From Phycisphaerales bacterium (GTDB lineage Bacteria > Planctomycetota > Phycisphaerae > Phycisphaerales > UBA1924), in assembly GCA_028289195.1 (NCBI GenBank), contig JANQQR010000026.1:62001-126000 (forward strand): 64,000 nucleotides of DNA, written 5' to 3'. The position numbers and the translations under genes are program-made. Under the pieces are notes generated by a model. It saw only the letters and a list, made by a program, of their open reading frames with translations. It did not search any database and was not told where the DNA came from. Of the stretch, positions 16,550 to 26,329 are shown piece by piece; within the stretch, counting starts at the first letter, position 1; each line of letters opens with the position of its first letter.

Positions 16550-19045
16550 CTAGCGGCTGCTCGAGCAAGGATCCAGCCACTCGATTGCCGGACTTCCGAT
16601 CGGGCTCCCCGGCGGCTGATCGTGCGCCGATTCGGTCGGCAGCGGCTCGTCGAACGGGCGTTCGAGGTGTGCGCTGATAACCGAGGCAAGCTGGCGAGCA
16701 TGGGCTTCGATCCAGGGCTCGTCGGACGCGAGCAGACGGGAACGAAGGTCGCGGAGATGGGCGTTCGCCCGGGCCCGCACCGCTGGGTCGGCGCCCGAGT
16801 GCTGGGCAACGTGGATCAGGCGCTGCACGAGCACCGACTGGATCCGGCGCCGGATCTCGCGCTCGCGGAGGTCGTCGCCTCCCTCCATCGCCAGGTCGGC
16901 CACCCGGCGCATCACCTCGTTGACCGAGGGCACCTCGGGGTCGCGCCGGTGCTGGTCGTACAGGCGCGACAGGCGCGCCGGGTCGAGCACGAAGCCGAGC
17001 GTGAGGTCGGCCGCGGCAGACGCCGCCCCGAGCGCGTCGAAGGCCGGAGACGTGTTCGAGGCGAACAGCTCGCGATTGACGGGATTCCCGAACGAACGCG
17101 GAGCCAGCAGCGCGAGCACCGGCTCGGGGATGTCGAGGTATCCAGGCTCGATCGTCGTGAGCACCGCGTCGAGCGCAGCTCGCTGCGTCTCGGGTTCGAC
17201 GAAGCGGGTGGGGGGCTGGCCGTCGCCGACGACCGAGTAGGTGTATCGCAGCCCGCCGATCGACTTGCAGGCGGCTTCGACCTGGTAGCGGTGGTAGAGG
17301 TAGAGCGGGACGAACGTCTCGTGGAGCTGATCGACCGGCGCGCCTTCGGGCAGGTTGCCGGTGCCGAACGACTCCATCGCGATCCGGCGCACCTCGCTCA
17401 CGTTGGCGAGTTCGGCCACCAGGTCCGAACCGTTGTCCCACAGAGCCGCGTCGGGGTGCGCGGCGCCGGGCGGGCGGGCATCGGCGTCGCTGATGAACGC
17501 GTAGCCCGCGTCGAGCCCTTCCTGCACGATGGCCGCCAGGCCGTCGGCTTCATCCTCGGGATCGAACTCGGTGTAGGCGTAGCGCACACAGTGGGTGTCC
17601 CACTCGCCTATTCCGATGTCGTAGACCTGCCCGAACGCCAGGCGACCGTTCTCGGCACGGACCCACGGCGCTGGGTAGTCCATGACCGACGCGCGCCCCG
17701 CGTACGTCGATGCTGCGAAGTTGTGCGCGAACCCGATCGTGTGCCCGACCTCGTGCGCGCTCAGCTGGCGGATCCGGGCCAGGGCGAGCTGGACGGGGTC
17801 GTCGGGCGCGCCGCTCCCGGTGCCGTCAACGCCCGAGAGCGCCTCGAAGATCCTGCGGTCCTGGCGCACGCGCAGCGAACCCAGAGAAACATGCCCCTTG
17901 AGGATCTCGCCTGTGCGCGGGTCGTAGATCGAGCCGCCGTACGACCAACCCCGCGTGGAGCGGTGCACCCACTGGATCACGTTGTAGCGCACGTCCAGCG
18001 GGTGGGCGTCCTCGGGCATGACCTCGACGCGGAACGCGTCGTCGAACCCGGCGGCTGTGAACGCCTGGTTCCACCACGATGCTCCCTCGATCAGCGCCGA
18101 ACGAACCGGCTCGGGGGCGCCGCGATCGACGTAGTACACGATCGGTTCGACGGCTTCGGATCGCTCCGCGCTCGGGTCGGCCCGCTCCAGGCGATGGCGC
18201 ATGATCCACCGGGTCTCGAGCGCGCCGTCGAGCGGGGCGGCGTAGTCGAGGAAGCTGATCGCGAAGCTCGCGATTCTGGGATCGAAGGCCCGCGGCCGGT
18301 ACCCGTCGTCCGGCAAGCGGATGAACGAGTGGTGCACGCGGAGGGTGACGCTCGTCGCGTCGGGGGCCGTCTGGCGCACGTGGCGCCCCGGCTCGCTCGA
18401 ACTGAACGTGACCAGAGCTTCGAGCTCGACGTTGTCCGGAAACGCGAGCGTCGCGCGGGTGTCCGGCGCTGAGCGCGAAGCGTCCATGGAGAAAGACCCC
18501 TGCCCGGTGCGCTTCAGCGTCGACACGACCCGATGGGAGTCGCGCACCACGAACGAGGTGATATCGACGAGGAGCGAGCCGTCCTCGGGGTCACGCAATT
18601 CGACCGGGCCGGCCCACAGCACGCTCGAGGCGAATGAATCGCGCACCGCGCGTCGCTCGTCGGGGTTGTCGGTCGCTGCTCTGAATCCGGTGTTGTGCTG
18701 CTCGACGAGGACCTTGCCCCCGACCTCGCGGATCGACACGAGGCGCGACGGGCCGAGCTGGCCTCGATCCAGGCCCACGGGGTTCGAGCCGAGGCCGGCC
18801 GCGAGCGACTCGACGTAGATGCACGTCTCGATGTGCCCGGTCTCCGGATCAGGGGCCGGGAGCGTGAGCCAGATCGTCCCCGCGTCGTGATCGAGGTGCA
18901 GATCAAGGAAGCCTTCGCGTGTATCGAGTTCGCCCGTCCGGTCCGCGATCGTCTCGGGGGCGACCTCCTCGGGTGCCGCAGCGTCTGGCTGGGCGAGGCT
19001 CGGAACGGTCAGCGACAGCGCGAAGATTGCAAGAGCGGCACGCAC
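16550..19045 (-). CDS. Large exported zinc metalloprotease (DUF5117-type)
   Basis: About 831 residues. The GTG at 19045 is preceded by a perfect AAGGAGGT with four bases of spacing and gives a clean signal peptide (RAALAIFALSLTVPSLAQ); an ATG five codons upstream lies before that site and is less likely. The zincin motif HEVGHTIGFAHNF is at about residue 430, with a Met-turn-like SVMDYPAPW some 20 residues later. The N-terminal domain (HLDHDAGTIWLTLP) and the middle (VYYVDRGAPEPVRSALIEGA) match the DUF5117-zinc protease family found in planctomycetes and Bacteroidetes. Probable periplasmic or secreted peptidase. It reads into the beta-helix pair after 117 bases but is probably a separate unit. 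Confidence 0.92.
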   Translation of the reverse strand: MRAALAIFALSLTVPSLAQPDAAAPEEVAPETIADRTGELDTREGFLDLHLDHDAGTIWLTLPAPDPETGHIETCIYVESLAAGLGSNPVGLDRGQLGPSRLVSIREVGGKVLVEQHNTGFRAATDNPDERRAVRDSFASSVLWAGPVELRDPEDGSLLVDITSFVVRDSHRVVSTLKRTGQGSFSMDASRSAPDTRATLAFPDNVELEALVTFSSSEPGRHVRQTAPDATSVTLRVHHSFIRLPDDGYRPRAFDPRIASFAISFLDYAAPLDGALETRWIMRHRLERADPSAERSEAVEPIVYYVDRGAPEPVRSALIEGASWWNQAFTAAGFDDAFRVEVMPEDAHPLDVRYNVIQWVHRSTRGWSYGGSIYDPRTGEILKGHVSLGSLRVRQDRRIFEALSGVDGTGSGAPDDPVQLALARIRQLSAHEVGHTIGFAHNFAASTYAGRASVMDYPAPWVRAENGRLAFGQVYDIGIGEWDTHCVRYAYTEFDPEDEADGLAAIVQEGLDAGYAFISDADARPPGAAHPDAALWDNGSDLVAELANVSEVRRIAMESFGTGNLPEGAPVDQLHETFVPLYLYHRYQVEAACKSIGGLRYTYSVVGDGQPPTRFVEPETQRAALDAVLTTIEPGYLDIPEPVLALLAPRSFGNPVNRELFASNTSPAFDALGAASAAADLTLGFVLDPARLSRLYDQHRRDPEVPSVNEVMRRVADLAMEGGDDLREREIRRRIQSVLVQRLIHVAQHSGADPAVRARANAHLRDLRSRLLASDEPWIEAHARQLASVISAHLERPFDEPLPTESAHDQPPGSPIGSPAIEWLDPCSSSR

Positions 19046-19104
19046 GGGGACCTCCTTCATCCTTCTCGATGAGGTGGAAGCCTACCGGAACGCGCGGGCG
19101 TCCC

Positions 19105-19695
19105 TCAGCCGGGCTTGAACGTCTTGCCCACGATGTACATCTCCCGGGAGACGTCCCGGGATGCCTTGGGCTTGTAGCCCCGCGCCGAGGCGAACAAGGC
19201 CGAGGCCTCGCGGAGCACCTCTGGGTATTCGGCACCCTCGAGGATCTTGGCGACGAAATTCCCACCAGGACACAGGATATTCGGGAGGAGTTCGATCACC
19301 CGCCTCACGAGGTGGGCCGAGCGCATGTCGTCGCCGTGCCCGCTGGTGGACGGGGCCATGTCGCTCAGGACCGCGTTGAACAGTTCGCCCGACTCCGGCA
19401 GCAGCGTCTGGGCATCGGTTTCGAAGACGTCGCCCTGGATAGTGCGCACATTTTGCTCGAACTCGGCGCGGATCTCCTGCAGGTCGAGCCCGACGACGCT
19501 GCCACGCTCGCCGACGACCTCGAGGCTCGCCTGGATCCACGCGCCGGGAGCGCAACCGAGGTCGAGCACCCGGTCTCCGGAGCGGAGCACCCGCTTGGCC
19601 TCCTGAATCTGGAGGAGCTTGAAGGCCGAACGCGCGAGGTATCCTTCTCGCTTGGCCTGCTTGAAGTACTGGTCGTGGAGGCGTCGTTTGGCCAT
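19105..19695 (-). CDS. rlmE: 23S rRNA (uridine-2552-2'-O)-methyltransferase
   Basis: 196 residues, the normal RlmE (RrmJ/FtsJ) length. It methylates U2552 of 23S rRNA late in 50S assembly. The SAM site is VLDLGCAPGAW. The K-D-K-E catalytic set is visible as Lys26 in RSAFKLLQ, Asp in LSDMAPSTSG, Lys in NFVAKILEG and Glu in SREMYIVGK. It starts MAKRRLHDQYFKQAKREGY, typical of the family. It lies 59 bases upstream of the metalloprotease gene and transcribes in the same direction. Confidence 0.95.
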   Translation of the reverse strand: MAKRRLHDQYFKQAKREGYLARSAFKLLQIQEAKRVLRSGDRVLDLGCAPGAWIQASLEVVGERGSVVGLDLQEIRAEFEQNVRTIQGDVFETDAQTLLPESGELFNAVLSDMAPSTSGHGDDMRSAHLVRRVIELLPNILCPGGNFVAKILEGAEYPEVLREASALFASARGYKPKASRDVSREMYIVGKTFKPG

Positions 19696-19938
19696 TTGAG
19701 GGCGTCAGGCGGGGCCCGGAGGCGTCGGGAGCGGTGCTGGGATGGAAGATTTGGTTTGAACTGAAAGAACCGGGTGAACCCACCCAACTAGGATCAGGAC
19801 ATCCCGCGAGGGCATTTCAGCGCGGGAGAATCGGGGTTGTTCGAGGGTTGGCGGGTAACCGCCGCAACGGGACGAACGAAGTCTAGGTACTGACACCAGA
19901 GGTGGTGATCGCCGGGGGTCGGGTCTGGAGGTATCGCT

Positions 19939-21429
19939 GTGCGAATCGGTCGCATTCTCAAGTGGACGCTCGGCGTCTTTGTCGTCCTGATCGTCGTGGT
20001 TGGGGGGGCGGCTGTCTTCCTGATCCCGAAGGTCAAGGATGTCATGGAGCAGCGGGCCAGCGCCGCCGGCGGCAAGCAGGTCGTCGTCGAGGTCGCCGGT
20101 CGCGACAGCCTCACTCGCTACGTCAGCGCTCCGGGCTCCATCGCCCCGCTGGCCTTTGCCAACATCAGCTCGCGGGTCAGCGCCAAGATCGAAGAAATGC
20201 CCTTCGACGAGGGCGACTGGGTCAGCGAGGGCGACGTGCTCGTCCGGCTCGAGTCTCGCGAGCTCGAGGCGTCCCTCGCGGCCGCTCGGGCCCGCTACCT
20301 GGCGGACGAGGCGAACGCCAAGTCGGCCGAGGCCCAGCTGGTCTCCGAGGAAGCCCGGGTCGTCGGGGCCAAGGCCTCCTACGACAACGCCGTCGCGGAA
20401 TTCGAACGCCAGCAGGAGCTGTTCTCGAGCGGCGACGTGAGCCAGTCCGACCTCGATCGGGCCCAGACCGAGATGGACCGCCTCAACGCCTCCTACGAGG
20501 CGCAGGTCGCCGGCCTCGAGACGCTCCGCGCGAACGTCGAGGCCGCCAAGGCCAGGGCGCAGGCTTCGCTCGCCGACATGGACCGCGCCCAGCGCAACCT
20601 CGAGTACGCGACCATCACCGCACCGTTCGACGGCATCATCACGCAGCGGAACCTCAACGTCGGCGAGGTCGCACTCGGAACGATCTCGAACCAGGGCGCC
20701 ACGATCATGGTGCTCGAGGATCAGAGCGAGATGATCATCGAGGCACGCCTCGCCGAGCTCGACGCGCCGAAGGTCGACGAGGGCCAGAGGGTCAGCTGCT
20801 TCGTCAGCGGTTTCCCGGATCAGGATTTCACCGGGATCGTTCGGCGAGTCGGAGGCCGGGCCCAGCGCTGGGCCGCGGACAACACGCTCTACTTCGAGGC
20901 CGAGGTCGTGGTTGACACGTCGGGCGCCCCGATCAAGAGCGGCACGACCGCCAACGTCGATATTGAGATCGAGACCATCGGCGACGTCCTGGTCGTCCCC
21001 AGCCAGGCGGTGCAGGACAAGCGGGTCGATTCGCTCCCCCAGAACATCCGCGAGGAGAGCACGATCGTCGATCGCGAGAAGACGTTCGTCCGCGCGGTGT
21101 TCCTGATGAAGAACGGCAGGGCGGTGCTGACGCCGGTCGACACCATCTCGAGCAACCTGGTTGCGACGGCGATCGGAGCCGGCATCGAAGAGGGCGACGA
21201 GATCGTTGTCGGGCCGTTCGCGGTGCTCCAACAGCTGAACCACAACGACGGAATCCGCGTCCGAGGCGCGGATCGCGACGAGGCCGCCGAATCCGAGACC
21301 GCTGCCGTGGCCGAGGCCGAGGGCGACGAGGATGACGACGAAGGCGAGACGGCAGAAGAGACCGCCGCCGGTGAGTCTTCCTCTTCGCGCAGCGTTCCCG
21401 CAGCCGCCACCGCGAGCACGGCGGGCTGA
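19939..21429 (+). CDS. Periplasmic adaptor of a MacAB-like tripartite efflux system
   Basis: 496 residues, GTG start with GGAGGT five bases upstream. One N-terminal membrane anchor (about 7-29), then the lipoyl-like half motif ([20 protein letters not shown]), a long alpha-helical coiled-coil hairpin (about 110-215) rich in Ala/Glu/Arg, the second half motif ([20 protein letters not shown]) and a beta-barrel/MP domain ([13 protein letters not shown]). These are the domains of HlyD/MacA membrane-fusion proteins. The tail after about 440 is very acidic and Ser/Thr-rich, unusual for MacA. It is the first gene of the operon adaptor - ATPase - permease - outer-membrane channel. Substrate unknown. 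Confidence 0.93.
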   Translation: MRIGRILKWTLGVFVVLIVVVGGAAVFLIPKVKDVMEQRASAAGGKQVVVEVAGRDSLTRYVSAPGSIAPLAFANISSRVSAKIEEMPFDEGDWVSEGDVLVRLESRELEASLAAARARYLADEANAKSAEAQLVSEEARVVGAKASYDNAVAEFERQQELFSSGDVSQSDLDRAQTEMDRLNASYEAQVAGLETLRANVEAAKARAQASLADMDRAQRNLEYATITAPFDGIITQRNLNVGEVALGTISNQGATIMVLEDQSEMIIEARLAELDAPKVDEGQRVSCFVSGFPDQDFTGIVRRVGGRAQRWAADNTLYFEAEVVVDTSGAPIKSGTTANVDIEIETIGDVLVVPSQAVQDKRVDSLPQNIREESTIVDREKTFVRAVFLMKNGRAVLTPVDTISSNLVATAIGAGIEEGDEIVVGPFAVLQQLNHNDGIRVRGADRDEAAESETAAVAEAEGDEDDDEGETAEETAAGESSSSRSVPAAATASTAG

Positions 21430-21433
21430 GGCC

Positions 21434-22219
21434 ATGAACGACGTCACGATCCACGTCCGCGACCTGCGCAAGACCTACAAGATGGGCACGGAGCGCGTCC
21501 ACGCTTTGGCCGGGGTCAGCCTGCAGATCCGGCGCAACGAGTTCGTCGCGATCATGGGAGCCTCGGGTTCGGGCAAGTCGACGCTCATGAACATCCTGGG
21601 CTGCCTCGACAAGCCGACCAGCGGGACGTTCGAACTCAACGGCAAGATGACGCACCAGATGGGGCCGCTCGAGCTCGCCCGCGTCCGGGGCGAAGAGATC
21701 GGGTTCGTCTTCCAGACCTTCGAACTGCTCAATCGTGCGACGGCGATGAAGAACGTGCAGCTGCCGCTGCTGTATTCGCGCCGGCGCTGGCTGGGCGCCC
21801 GGCGTTCTGCCAAGGCAGCGTTGGAGAAGGTCGGCCTCGAGACGCGCATGGGGCACAAGCCCAACCAGATGTCCGGCGGACAGCGCCAGCGTGTCGCGAT
21901 CGCCCGCGCTCTCGTGAACCGGCCAAGCCTGATCCTCGCCGACGAGCCGACGGGCAACCTCGACTCCACCACGGGCGAGGGCATCATCGCGCTCTTCAAG
22001 GAGCTGCACGCCGACGGCCAGACGATCGTGATGGTCACGCACGAGGAAGATGTCGCAGGCCACGCCGATCGCATCGTGCGCCTCCGCGACGGGCGGATCG
22101 ACAGCGACTACCCCACGGATGAAGACCCGATCCATCGGATCTGGCTCGACCAGGCGGCGACGGCGGCGCGCCAGCGCGCCACGGTGCCCACCGGTCCCGA
22201 GCCTCTGGAGGTGAACTGA
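21434..22219 (+). CDS. ABC transporter ATPase, MacB/LolD type
   Basis: 261 residues. It powers the MacB-type permease encoded four bases downstream. Walker [10 protein letters not shown] near residue 40, Q-loop FVFQTFELL, signature [15 protein letters not shown], Walker [14 protein letters not shown] and the H-loop VTHEED are all present. Unlike E. coli MacB, in which ATPase and permease are fused, they are separate genes here, as in many MacB-like and LolCD-like systems. The ATG is four bases after the adaptor stop. The C-terminal tail of about 40 residues after the H-loop is variable. Confidence 0.96.
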   Translation: MNDVTIHVRDLRKTYKMGTERVHALAGVSLQIRRNEFVAIMGASGSGKSTLMNILGCLDKPTSGTFELNGKMTHQMGPLELARVRGEEIGFVFQTFELLNRATAMKNVQLPLLYSRRRWLGARRSAKAALEKVGLETRMGHKPNQMSGGQRQRVAIARALVNRPSLILADEPTGNLDSTTGEGIIALFKELHADGQTIVMVTHEEDVAGHADRIVRLRDGRIDSDYPTDEDPIHRIWLDQAATAARQRATVPTGPEPLEVN

Positions 22220-22222
22220 CCA

Positions 22223-23485
22223 ATGCTGTTCCGCCTGAGCGCCCAGACCGTCTTCTCAGCGATCACGCAAATGTGGGCGAACAAGGCCCGCGCAGCGCTG
22301 ACCACGCTCGGCATCATCATCGGAGTCTGGGCGATCACGGCCGTCATCGCCGCGATCGGCTCGCTCAACGGCTGGGTGATGAAGGGCTTCGAGGAACTCG
22401 GCGCCAACAAGCTCGAGCTCTGGGGCCAGGTGCCCGAGGGCCAGCGCGGTCGCATGAGCTGGCAGAAGGTGAAGCTCAATCAGACCGACGCCGATGCGAT
22501 CCGCCAGCACGCCGAATCGGTCGACCTGCTCGCGCTCTACGCCAATGAGAGCTGCCGCGCCCGCACGGCGTACGAGGAAAAGGGCGGCGTCCGCGTCACG
22601 GCGATCGAAGCCGAGTGGCTCGAGATCAACAACCGCACGATCCTCGAGGGCCAGCCGATCCAGCCCAGCCACGTAGAGGACGCGCTCCAGGTCTGCCTGA
22701 TCAACGAGCACGGCGTCGAAGAGCTCCGCCTGGACAACGGCGGCGTCGGCGAGCACATCTTCCTGAATGACCACCGGTTCCTGATCATCGGGATCATCCA
22801 GACCAAGGACCTCGGCCCCATGTTCGGCGGCGGCGAGGCGCGGGCCGAGGTGTACGTCCCGTTCCCGATGATCTACAAGCTCGACCGCTGGCCCTGGCCC
22901 CAAGCGACCATTCGGATGAAGACCGAGGGGTCGGAGTTCCTGGGCAAGGACTGGACCAAGAACGTCGAGGAGGAGATCCGGTTCATCCTCCGCAACGTCC
23001 GCGGCCTGAAGCCGGGCGAAGACGACACCTTCGACATGTTCGTCATCGAGTCGATCGTCGACAACATGCGCAAGATCGGTGACGGCATGCTCATGGGCGC
23101 GAGCGTCATGGTGGGCATCTCCCTGCTCGTCGGCGGCATCGGCATCATGAACATCATGCTGGTGTCGGTCAGCGAGCGAACGCGCGAGATCGGCCTGCGC
23201 AAGGCCGTCGGCGCCAACCCGCTGGTGATCCTCCTGCAGTTCCTCATCGAGGCCGTGATCCTCTGTCTCGGCGGCGGTCTGCTCGGGCTGGTCCTCGGCC
23301 AGCTGACGGTGCTCGGGATGACCAGCGTCGATCAGGAGAACTGGCCCTTCGCCGATGCGCAGATCCCGATCTGGGCGATCGTGCTGGCGATCGGCTTCAG
23401 CGCCGGGGTCGGTATCGTGTTCGGCATGTGGCCTGCGGTGAAGGCCGCGCGTCTCAATCCAATCGAGGCTCTCCGGCATGAATGA
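22223..23485 (+). CDS. MacB/FtsX-type ABC permease
   Basis: 420 residues. Topology of MacB-like mechanotransmitters: one N-terminal helix (about 27-49, AALTTLGIIIGVWAITAVIA), a periplasmic domain of about 220 residues, then three helices at the C-terminus (MLMGASVMVGISLLVGGIGI, LLQFLIEAVILCLGGGLLG, WAIVLAIGFSAGVGIVFG). The conserved ERTREIGLRKAVGA loop, which contacts the ATPase, and the final VKAARLNPIEALRHE are diagnostic of the FtsX/MacB family. The end overlaps the next gene by eight bases (CATGAATGA). Confidence 0.95.
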   Translation: MLFRLSAQTVFSAITQMWANKARAALTTLGIIIGVWAITAVIAAIGSLNGWVMKGFEELGANKLELWGQVPEGQRGRMSWQKVKLNQTDADAIRQHAESVDLLALYANESCRARTAYEEKGGVRVTAIEAEWLEINNRTILEGQPIQPSHVEDALQVCLINEHGVEELRLDNGGVGEHIFLNDHRFLIIGIIQTKDLGPMFGGGEARAEVYVPFPMIYKLDRWPWPQATIRMKTEGSEFLGKDWTKNVEEEIRFILRNVRGLKPGEDDTFDMFVIESIVDNMRKIGDGMLMGASVMVGISLLVGGIGIMNIMLVSVSERTREIGLRKAVGANPLVILLQFLIEAVILCLGGGLLGLVLGQLTVLGMTSVDQENWPFADAQIPIWAIVLAIGFSAGVGIVFGMWPAVKAARLNPIEALRHE

Positions 23486-25223
23486 TCGAAAGCTCGTGGG
23501 CACCTGCGTCGGGCGTGCATCCCTCTCTCTCACGCTCGCCGGCGCAGGCGTGCTGTCGTCGTGCGCCAGCCCCTTCGGGCCGGACATCAGCGACTACGGC
23601 CCCGTCACCCCGATCGAGCGCCTGCGCACCATCGCGTCGTTCAGCATCGACGAATTCTCGGTTCCCGAGACGCCCGAGGACGAGATCGAGGACCTCGTCC
23701 AGCCGCTCGAAGACCCCTACGCCGGCTTCGACAGCGTGGAGGTCTCCGTCCAGCAGGCCAGGGCCTGGGCGCTCGAGAACAACCTCGACCTCCAGGTGAG
23801 CCTCGTGGATCCCACGATCGCCCGCGAGCGATTGAGCCAGGAAGAGGCCAAGTTCGAATCGACGTTCAACGCCTCGATCGCCTACACCGACACCGACCAG
23901 CCCACAGCGAGCGATCTCGACGACGCCGAGGCGAATTTCTGGAACATCAACACCGGCGTGAGCATCCCGTTGCGCACCGGCGGGCGGGTCACGGTCGACC
24001 TTCCTTGGAACAGGACCGAAACCAACAACGAATTCGCGACGCTGAACCCGTCATACGAGACGGACGTCGCGCTCTCGTACAGCCAGCCCCTGCTCCGCAA
24101 CGCGGGCCGGCGTGTGAACTCGCACTCGATCCGGATCCAGGCGCTCGAGACCCAGATCTCCGAGTCGCGCGCCAAGCTCGAGATCATCCGCGAACTCGCG
24201 ACTGTCGACCGGGCCTACTGGCTGCTCTACGCCTCCCAGCGCCAGCTCGAAGTGGCGCAGGAGCAGTACGAACTGGCCGTCGAGCAGCTCGAGCGGGCCG
24301 AAAGGCGCGTGCGGGCTCAGGTGGCGCCCGAGGTCGAGATCGTGCGCGCCCAGGACGGCGTGGCCTCGCGGCTGGAAGACATCATCATCGCCGAGAACCG
24401 CGTGCGCGATACGCAGCGCAACCTCAAGCGCCTGATGAACGTGCCCGGCCTGGAGATGGGCACGCAGATCGTCCTAATGCTTGCTAGCGAGCCCGATCCG
24501 GTCCGGTACGAGCTGAACGCCGAATCGCTCACCCGCGCAGCCGTCGCCAACCGGATGGAGATGCTCGAGCTCGAGCTGCGCCTGGCGCAGGACTACAGCA
24601 GCATCGACTTCGAGCGCAACCAGGCGCTCCCGAGCTTCCTGCTCGACTTCTCGTACTCGCCCCAGGGGCTGGGCGACAGCTACTCGGAATCGCTCGACAC
24701 GCTCCGGCGGAACAGCTTCGCCGACTGGTCGGTGGCGGCACGCGTCGAGGTGCCGATCGGTAACGAGGCCGCGGAGGCCCGCGTCCACCAGGCCATCCTC
24801 AGGCGTCTCCAGCGTTTGGCCTCGAAGGCCGCCCGGGCGCTCTCGATCCGCCAGGAAGTGTTCGACACGGTCGACGGCCTCAACGCCGGCTGGCAGCGGG
24901 TCCTGGCGACGCGCCAGTCCACGATCCTCGCGGCACGCACCCTCCGCGCCGAGCAGAACCAGTTCGACGTCGGAGCACGCACCAGCACCGACGTGCTCGA
25001 TGCCGCCACCCGACTCGCCGACGCGCAGACTGCCGAGATCGTCGCCCTGACGAACTACCAGATCGCACAGGTCGATCTGGCGTTCGCCACCGGAACCCTG
25101 CTGGGTCAGGCCAAGGTCGACTGGGAGCCCCGCGACCCGCGCGGCTCGGGCGACTTCGTGGGCGAGCGGCGCGGACGGGTCCCGCTGGGGCCCCAGGGAG
25201 TGGCGATCCCGGACCAGGACTGA
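23478..25223 (+). CDS. TolC-family outer-membrane channel lipoprotein (efflux operon)
   Basis: 581 residues. Signal sequence with lipobox VLSSC near residue 29, so probably lipid-anchored like NodT/OprM-type channels. Two outer-membrane-efflux repeats with long amphipathic helices (ARAWALENNLDLQVSLVDP, RRVRAQVAPEVEIVRAQDGV, DVLDAATRLADAQTAEIVAL) and barrel strands (VALSYSQPLLR, LLDFSYSPQGLG). As the last gene of the adaptor-ATPase-permease operon, with its start overlapping the permease stop, it is the matching exit duct. A different TolC-like gene lies at 29312-31114. Confidence 0.93.
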   Translation: MNDRKLVGTCVGRASLSLTLAGAGVLSSCASPFGPDISDYGPVTPIERLRTIASFSIDEFSVPETPEDEIEDLVQPLEDPYAGFDSVEVSVQQARAWALENNLDLQVSLVDPTIARERLSQEEAKFESTFNASIAYTDTDQPTASDLDDAEANFWNINTGVSIPLRTGGRVTVDLPWNRTETNNEFATLNPSYETDVALSYSQPLLRNAGRRVNSHSIRIQALETQISESRAKLEIIRELATVDRAYWLLYASQRQLEVAQEQYELAVEQLERAERRVRAQVAPEVEIVRAQDGVASRLEDIIIAENRVRDTQRNLKRLMNVPGLEMGTQIVLMLASEPDPVRYELNAESLTRAAVANRMEMLELELRLAQDYSSIDFERNQALPSFLLDFSYSPQGLGDSYSESLDTLRRNSFADWSVAARVEVPIGNEAAEARVHQAILRRLQRLASKAARALSIRQEVFDTVDGLNAGWQRVLATRQSTILAARTLRAEQNQFDVGARTSTDVLDAATRLADAQTAEIVALTNYQIAQVDLAFATGTLLGQAKVDWEPRDPRGSGDFVGERRGRVPLGPQGVAIPDQD

Positions 25224-25309
25224 GCGCGCTGGCACTCTGCTCCCGGCGCGGTACCCTCTCCGCCCCGATTGTCTAACCGCTGCCTATTTCTGGAGTAGGG
25301 AGACCTCCA

Positions 25310-26311
25310 TTGCACATCGCACGCGCCCTCATCGTGACGGCTTCGATCGTCCTGGTATCACTCATGGCCTCGCTCGCGCACGCGCAGGTGACATGGTCGG
25401 AGGTCGCCCAGGGTGACGACATCGAGATCACGCTCTCCAACGGAGACGTCTTCCGCGGCAGCTTCATCCGCCAGGAAGACGGGCAGGCGTACATCACCCA
25501 TCCGATCGTCGGAGAGATCGGCATCCCGATCACTTCCGTGGACTCGATCGCTCGAGTTCCCGAAGGCGACGCCGAGCTGCAAGCCGGCGAAGGCGAAGGT
25601 GATGCAGAGGCAGCCGAAGAGCCCACCGAAGAAGAGGAGATCCCGGAGGAGCCGGTCAGCAAGTGGGAGCACTCTCTTGAAGTCGGCATCGACGGTTCAG
25701 AGGGCAACACGGTCGACTTCAACGCGCGCCTCCGCTTCGGGTCGTCGTTCACGAACGACAAGATCGAGTTCAACGCCTACGCGCTGTACCTCTACTCGGA
25801 GGAGAACCGCGAGTCCACGAAGAACCGCGCCGAGGTGGGCGTCCGCAACGACTGGCTCATCAGCGACAGCCCGTGGCGTGTGTTCGCCCAGGGTCTCTAC
25901 GAGTACGACGAAGAGAAGTCGTTCGACAGCCGCATCTCGGGCAACGCGGGTCTCGGTTACACGTTCGTCGATACCGAGAAGGTGACGTTCATCGGCCGCC
26001 TCGGTCTCGGTACCTCGCGCGAGTGGGGGACCAACCGCGACCGGTTCGTTCCCGAGGGCATCGCGGCCATCGACCTGCGCTACAAGATCGACGATCGGCA
26101 GTCGTTCACCGGTCTGACCGAGTACATCCCCAACCTCGAAGACTTCAACGACTACCGCGTTCGTGCGGTCGCCGCCTACCAGCTCCAGATGGACCTCAAG
26201 GGCAACCTGTTCCTGAGGCTCGGTCTGGAGTCTCGCTACGACGAGACCGTCGATCCGGGCGACGACCGGAACGACCTCGACTACTTCGTGACGATCTCAT
26301 ACCAGTTCTGA
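25310..26311 (+). CDS. DUF481 family outer-membrane beta-barrel protein
   Basis: 333 residues; start is TTG at 25310, with GGGAG seven bases upstream. Signal peptide ends in LAHAQ. The first about 60 residues form a small beta domain (DDIEITLSNGDVFRGSFIRQ), then an acidic Glu/Pro linker (EEPTEEEEIPEEP), then a DUF481 (YdiY-like) barrel with alternating strands and the terminal aromatic FVTISYQF. DUF481 proteins are outer-membrane proteins of unknown function, often acid or salt induced in E. coli. It follows the efflux operon after 86 bases. Confidence 0.88.
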   Translation: MHIARALIVTASIVLVSLMASLAHAQVTWSEVAQGDDIEITLSNGDVFRGSFIRQEDGQAYITHPIVGEIGIPITSVDSIARVPEGDAELQAGEGEGDAEAAEEPTEEEEIPEEPVSKWEHSLEVGIDGSEGNTVDFNARLRFGSSFTNDKIEFNAYALYLYSEENRESTKNRAEVGVRNDWLISDSPWRVFAQGLYEYDEEKSFDSRISGNAGLGYTFVDTEKVTFIGRLGLGTSREWGTNRDRFVPEGIAAIDLRYKIDDRQSFTGLTEYIPNLEDFNDYRVRAVAAYQLQMDLKGNLFLRLGLESRYDETVDPGDDRNDLDYFVTISYQF

Positions 26312-26329
26312 TCTGGCAGAGCGGCCCGC

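Noticed and set aside
16622-18472. Open frame of 616 codons on the plus strand
   Set aside because: Antisense to the zinc metalloprotease, with no recognisable domain.
19705-21471. Open frame of 588 codons on the minus strand
   Set aside because: Antisense to the efflux adaptor, which has a Shine-Dalgarno site and family motifs.
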